Part shown: positions 62,678-64,000 of the stretch, piece after piece
Numbering within the stretch: the first letter of the stretch is position 1
Layout of the letters: each line of letters starts with the position of its first letter
Assembly (NCBI GenBank): GCA_038524795.1
Contig: JBCBIJ010000006.1
Location: forward strand, 124,001 to 188,000
Reading direction: 5' to 3'
DNA: 64,000 nucleotides
Origin: CALBPI01 sp038524795
Lineage (GTDB): Bacteria; Pseudomonadota; Gammaproteobacteria; Steroidobacterales; Woeseiaceae
Notes under the pieces: model-generated
What the model was told of the DNA's origin: nothing
What the model saw: the letters and a program-made list of their open reading frames with translations, nothing else
Database searches by the model: none
Position numbers and translations under genes: made by a program

Positions 62678-63337
62678 GTGGACCACCTGTTTGACGACCG
62701 CGAGACCCTGCTGCTCGACCTCGACGGCACGTTGCTCGATCTCGCCTACGATAACTATGTGTGGCTGGAGGCGCTGCCCACGGCATTTGCCGCCGAAAAG
62801 GCCGTCAGCGAGGCTGAGGCCAGGCAGCGTATCCTCGGGCGCATCGAGCGACTGCGCGGCACGATGAATTGGTACTGCCTTGATGACTGGAGCGACGCGC
62901 TCGACTTCGACGTGATGGCCGTGAAGCGCGCCGAGGACGATCGCATCGCCTGGCTCGAGGGTGCCGAGGCGTTTCTGCACCGCGCGCGGCTTGCGGGCTA
63001 CCGTCTCGTGCTTGTGACCAACTCCGTACGCCAACTGCTCGAGCTCAAGGACGGACGTACCCAGGTGCTGACCCACATGGATGCGGCCTACAGTTCACAG
63101 GATTTCGGTGCGCCCAAGGAAACGCAGACGTTCTGGCAGCGGTTCTCGCAGGTCGAGCGCATCGACCGGCGCGACTGTCTGCTCATCGATGATTCAGCGC
63201 CCGTGCTGCACGCGGGGCGGACGTTTGGGCTGGGCGCTGTGCTGGGACTGCGGCGGCCGGATACGAGCCGGCCTGCTCGAGACCTGCCCGGACTACCCAC
63301 GGCAGAGAGTGTGGCCGAGCTGCTGCTCGGCAACTGA
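62678..63337 (+). CDS. yrfG: HAD-family nucleotidase, YrfG-like (GMP/IMP)
   Basis: The 219-residue protein has HAD motif I LLLDLDGTLLDL (D14, D16), motif II LVTNSV and motif IV LLIDDSAPVLHA. The pattern AYDNYVWLEALP and RGTMNWYCLDDW closely fits YrfG, which hydrolyses GMP and IMP. The start is GTG; no ATG gives the conserved beginning. It converges on rhlB with one base between stops. Confidence 0.88.
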   Translation: MDHLFDDRETLLLDLDGTLLDLAYDNYVWLEALPTAFAAEKAVSEAEARQRILGRIERLRGTMNWYCLDDWSDALDFDVMAVKRAEDDRIAWLEGAEAFLHRARLAGYRLVLVTNSVRQLLELKDGRTQVLTHMDAAYSSQDFGAPKETQTFWQRFSQVERIDRRDCLLIDDSAPVLHAGRTFGLGAVLGLRRPDTSRPARDLPGLPTAESVAELLLGN

Positions 63338-63338
63338 T

Positions 63339-64000
63339 TCAGGCGTCGGTCTTGGCGCCGGTCGTTTCGCCCGAAGGCTTGCGCCGACGGCGCCGACGAC
63401 GCTTGCGCGGCGGCTTGTCGCCACTGTCGCTGGACGGCGCCTTCTTCTCGCCTTCAGCGGGCTTGCCGTTGCCGGACCCGCCGCGGCTGCTGCCGCCACC
63501 GCCGCTGCGACGACGGCCACCGCCGCCGCCGCTGCGGCCACGGCCGTCACCGCGGCCCGGGCCGCTGCGACGGGGACGCCGGGGCGGACGCTCGATCTCG
63601 GGCAGGTCTTCGTGGTCGAAGCTCTCGACCGGAATACGAAAGCCGATGTAGTTCTCGATATCCGGCAAGGAGATCACGTACTGCTCACAGCCGAAGCTGA
63701 TAGCCGTTCCCGATGCACCGGCACGCGCCGTGCGACCGATGCGGTGTACGTAGTCTTCCCGGTCCTGCGGGAGGTCATAATTAAAGACGTGTGTCACGTC
63801 GTCGATGTGCAGGCCGCGCGAGGCAACGTCGGTGCCGATGAGCACCTTGAGCTCGCCTTCTTGAAACGACTTGAGCATGCGCTGGCGTTTTTTCTGCGGC
63901 ACGTCACCCGAAATGGCGCTCGCCTGGATGTCGTTGGCGTTGAGCGTGTCTTCGAGACGCTCGGCTTCGCGTTTCGTGTTGACGAACACCATCGTGCGGT
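63339..64000 (-). CDS. rhlB: DEAD-box RNA helicase RhlB, C-terminal part
   Basis: Only the C-terminal RecA domain and tail are in the window. Motifs are FVNTKREAERLEDTL, SGDVPQKKRQRML, TDVASRGLHIDDVTHVFNY (motif V) and HRIGRTARAG (motif VI), followed by EQYVISLPDIENYIGFRIP. That last run and the motif V wording favour RhlB over RhlE or SrmB. The tail of about 90 residues is rich in Arg, Gly and Ser and ends with a run of basic residues, likely RNA binding and, in RhlB, RNase E contact. Confidence 0.92.
   Translation of the reverse strand, partial: RTMVFVNTKREAERLEDTLNANDIQASAISGDVPQKKRQRMLKSFQEGELKVLIGTDVASRGLHIDDVTHVFNYDLPQDREDYVHRIGRTARAGASGTAISFGCEQYVISLPDIENYIGFRIPVESFDHEDLPEIERPPRRPRRSGPGRGDGRGRSGGGGGRRRSGGGGSSRGGSGNGKPAEGEKKAPSSDSGDKPPRKRRRRRRRKPSGETTGAKTDA

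Overview
The window is a GC-rich stretch of bacterial chromosome, densely packed with genes in short directons that often overlap by 1 to 4 bases. The gene content points to a Gammaproteobacterium: a TonB-dependent receptor with a typical gammaproteobacterial signal peptide, RhlB-type helicase, full-length PlsB, SohB, CysQ, TrhO, YrfG-like nucleotidase and PF02685-type glucokinase. Surface proteins with FG-GAP and ASPIC/UnbV domains, multihaem cytochrome and TonB receptor suggest an aquatic or sediment lineage. I cannot place the genus. No rRNA, tRNA, CRISPR array, integrase or transposase was seen.

Layout. 1-2083: a truncated TonB receptor and a methyltransferase. 2271-2966: a small exported protein. 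2981-14315 (minus strand): five coupled genes, namely a large lipoprotein with TPR and beta-propeller repeats, a membrane pentahaem cytochrome with a TPR tail, two CRTAC1-like FG-GAP/ASPIC proteins and a TPR protein. This looks like a redox-linked envelope system of unknown purpose. 14455-22061: DUF192, then a MoxR/Bat operon (MoxR ATPase, DUF58, DUF4381, BatA, fused BatB-BatC, BatD). 22122-25583: an Ada-like alkyltransferase, an EamA transporter, a HAD phosphatase and an alpha/beta hydrolase. 25590-28297: an OmpA-family protein, a small orphan protein with its own terminator, and DUF2797.

28389-40048 is one long plus-strand directon: lipA, sohB, an M48 lipoprotein, the ligase-associated DNA repair set (exonuclease, ATP-dependent ligase, Lhr-core helicase, PdeM phosphoesterase), a coupled methyltransferase, a fatty-acid desaturase, an L,D-transpeptidase and a candidate 54-residue protein. 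39970-42845 holds a PLP enzyme, an isolated contractile-tail-sheath-like gene with no phage neighbours and a candidate 37-residue membrane peptide. 42800-50920: a fused hydantoinase/5-oxoprolinase opposite a sodium-solute symporter, then two tandem dynamin-like GTPases and an alkyltransferase-like protein.

50980-52669: a small esterase, an acidic lipoprotein and a PhzF isomerase. 52673-57592 (minus): a trehalose operon in transcription order otsB, GH15, otsA, glk. 57743-60244: plsB. 60245-60636 is non-coding and carries two oppositely oriented copies of a cloverleaf-like repeat whose arms differ but still pair. 60637-64000: trhO, DUF465, cysQ, a YrfG-like nucleotidase and the 3' part of rhlB.

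The strongest candidates for something undescribed are the propeller/cytochrome operon, the solitary sheath-like protein and the covarying cloverleaf repeats.
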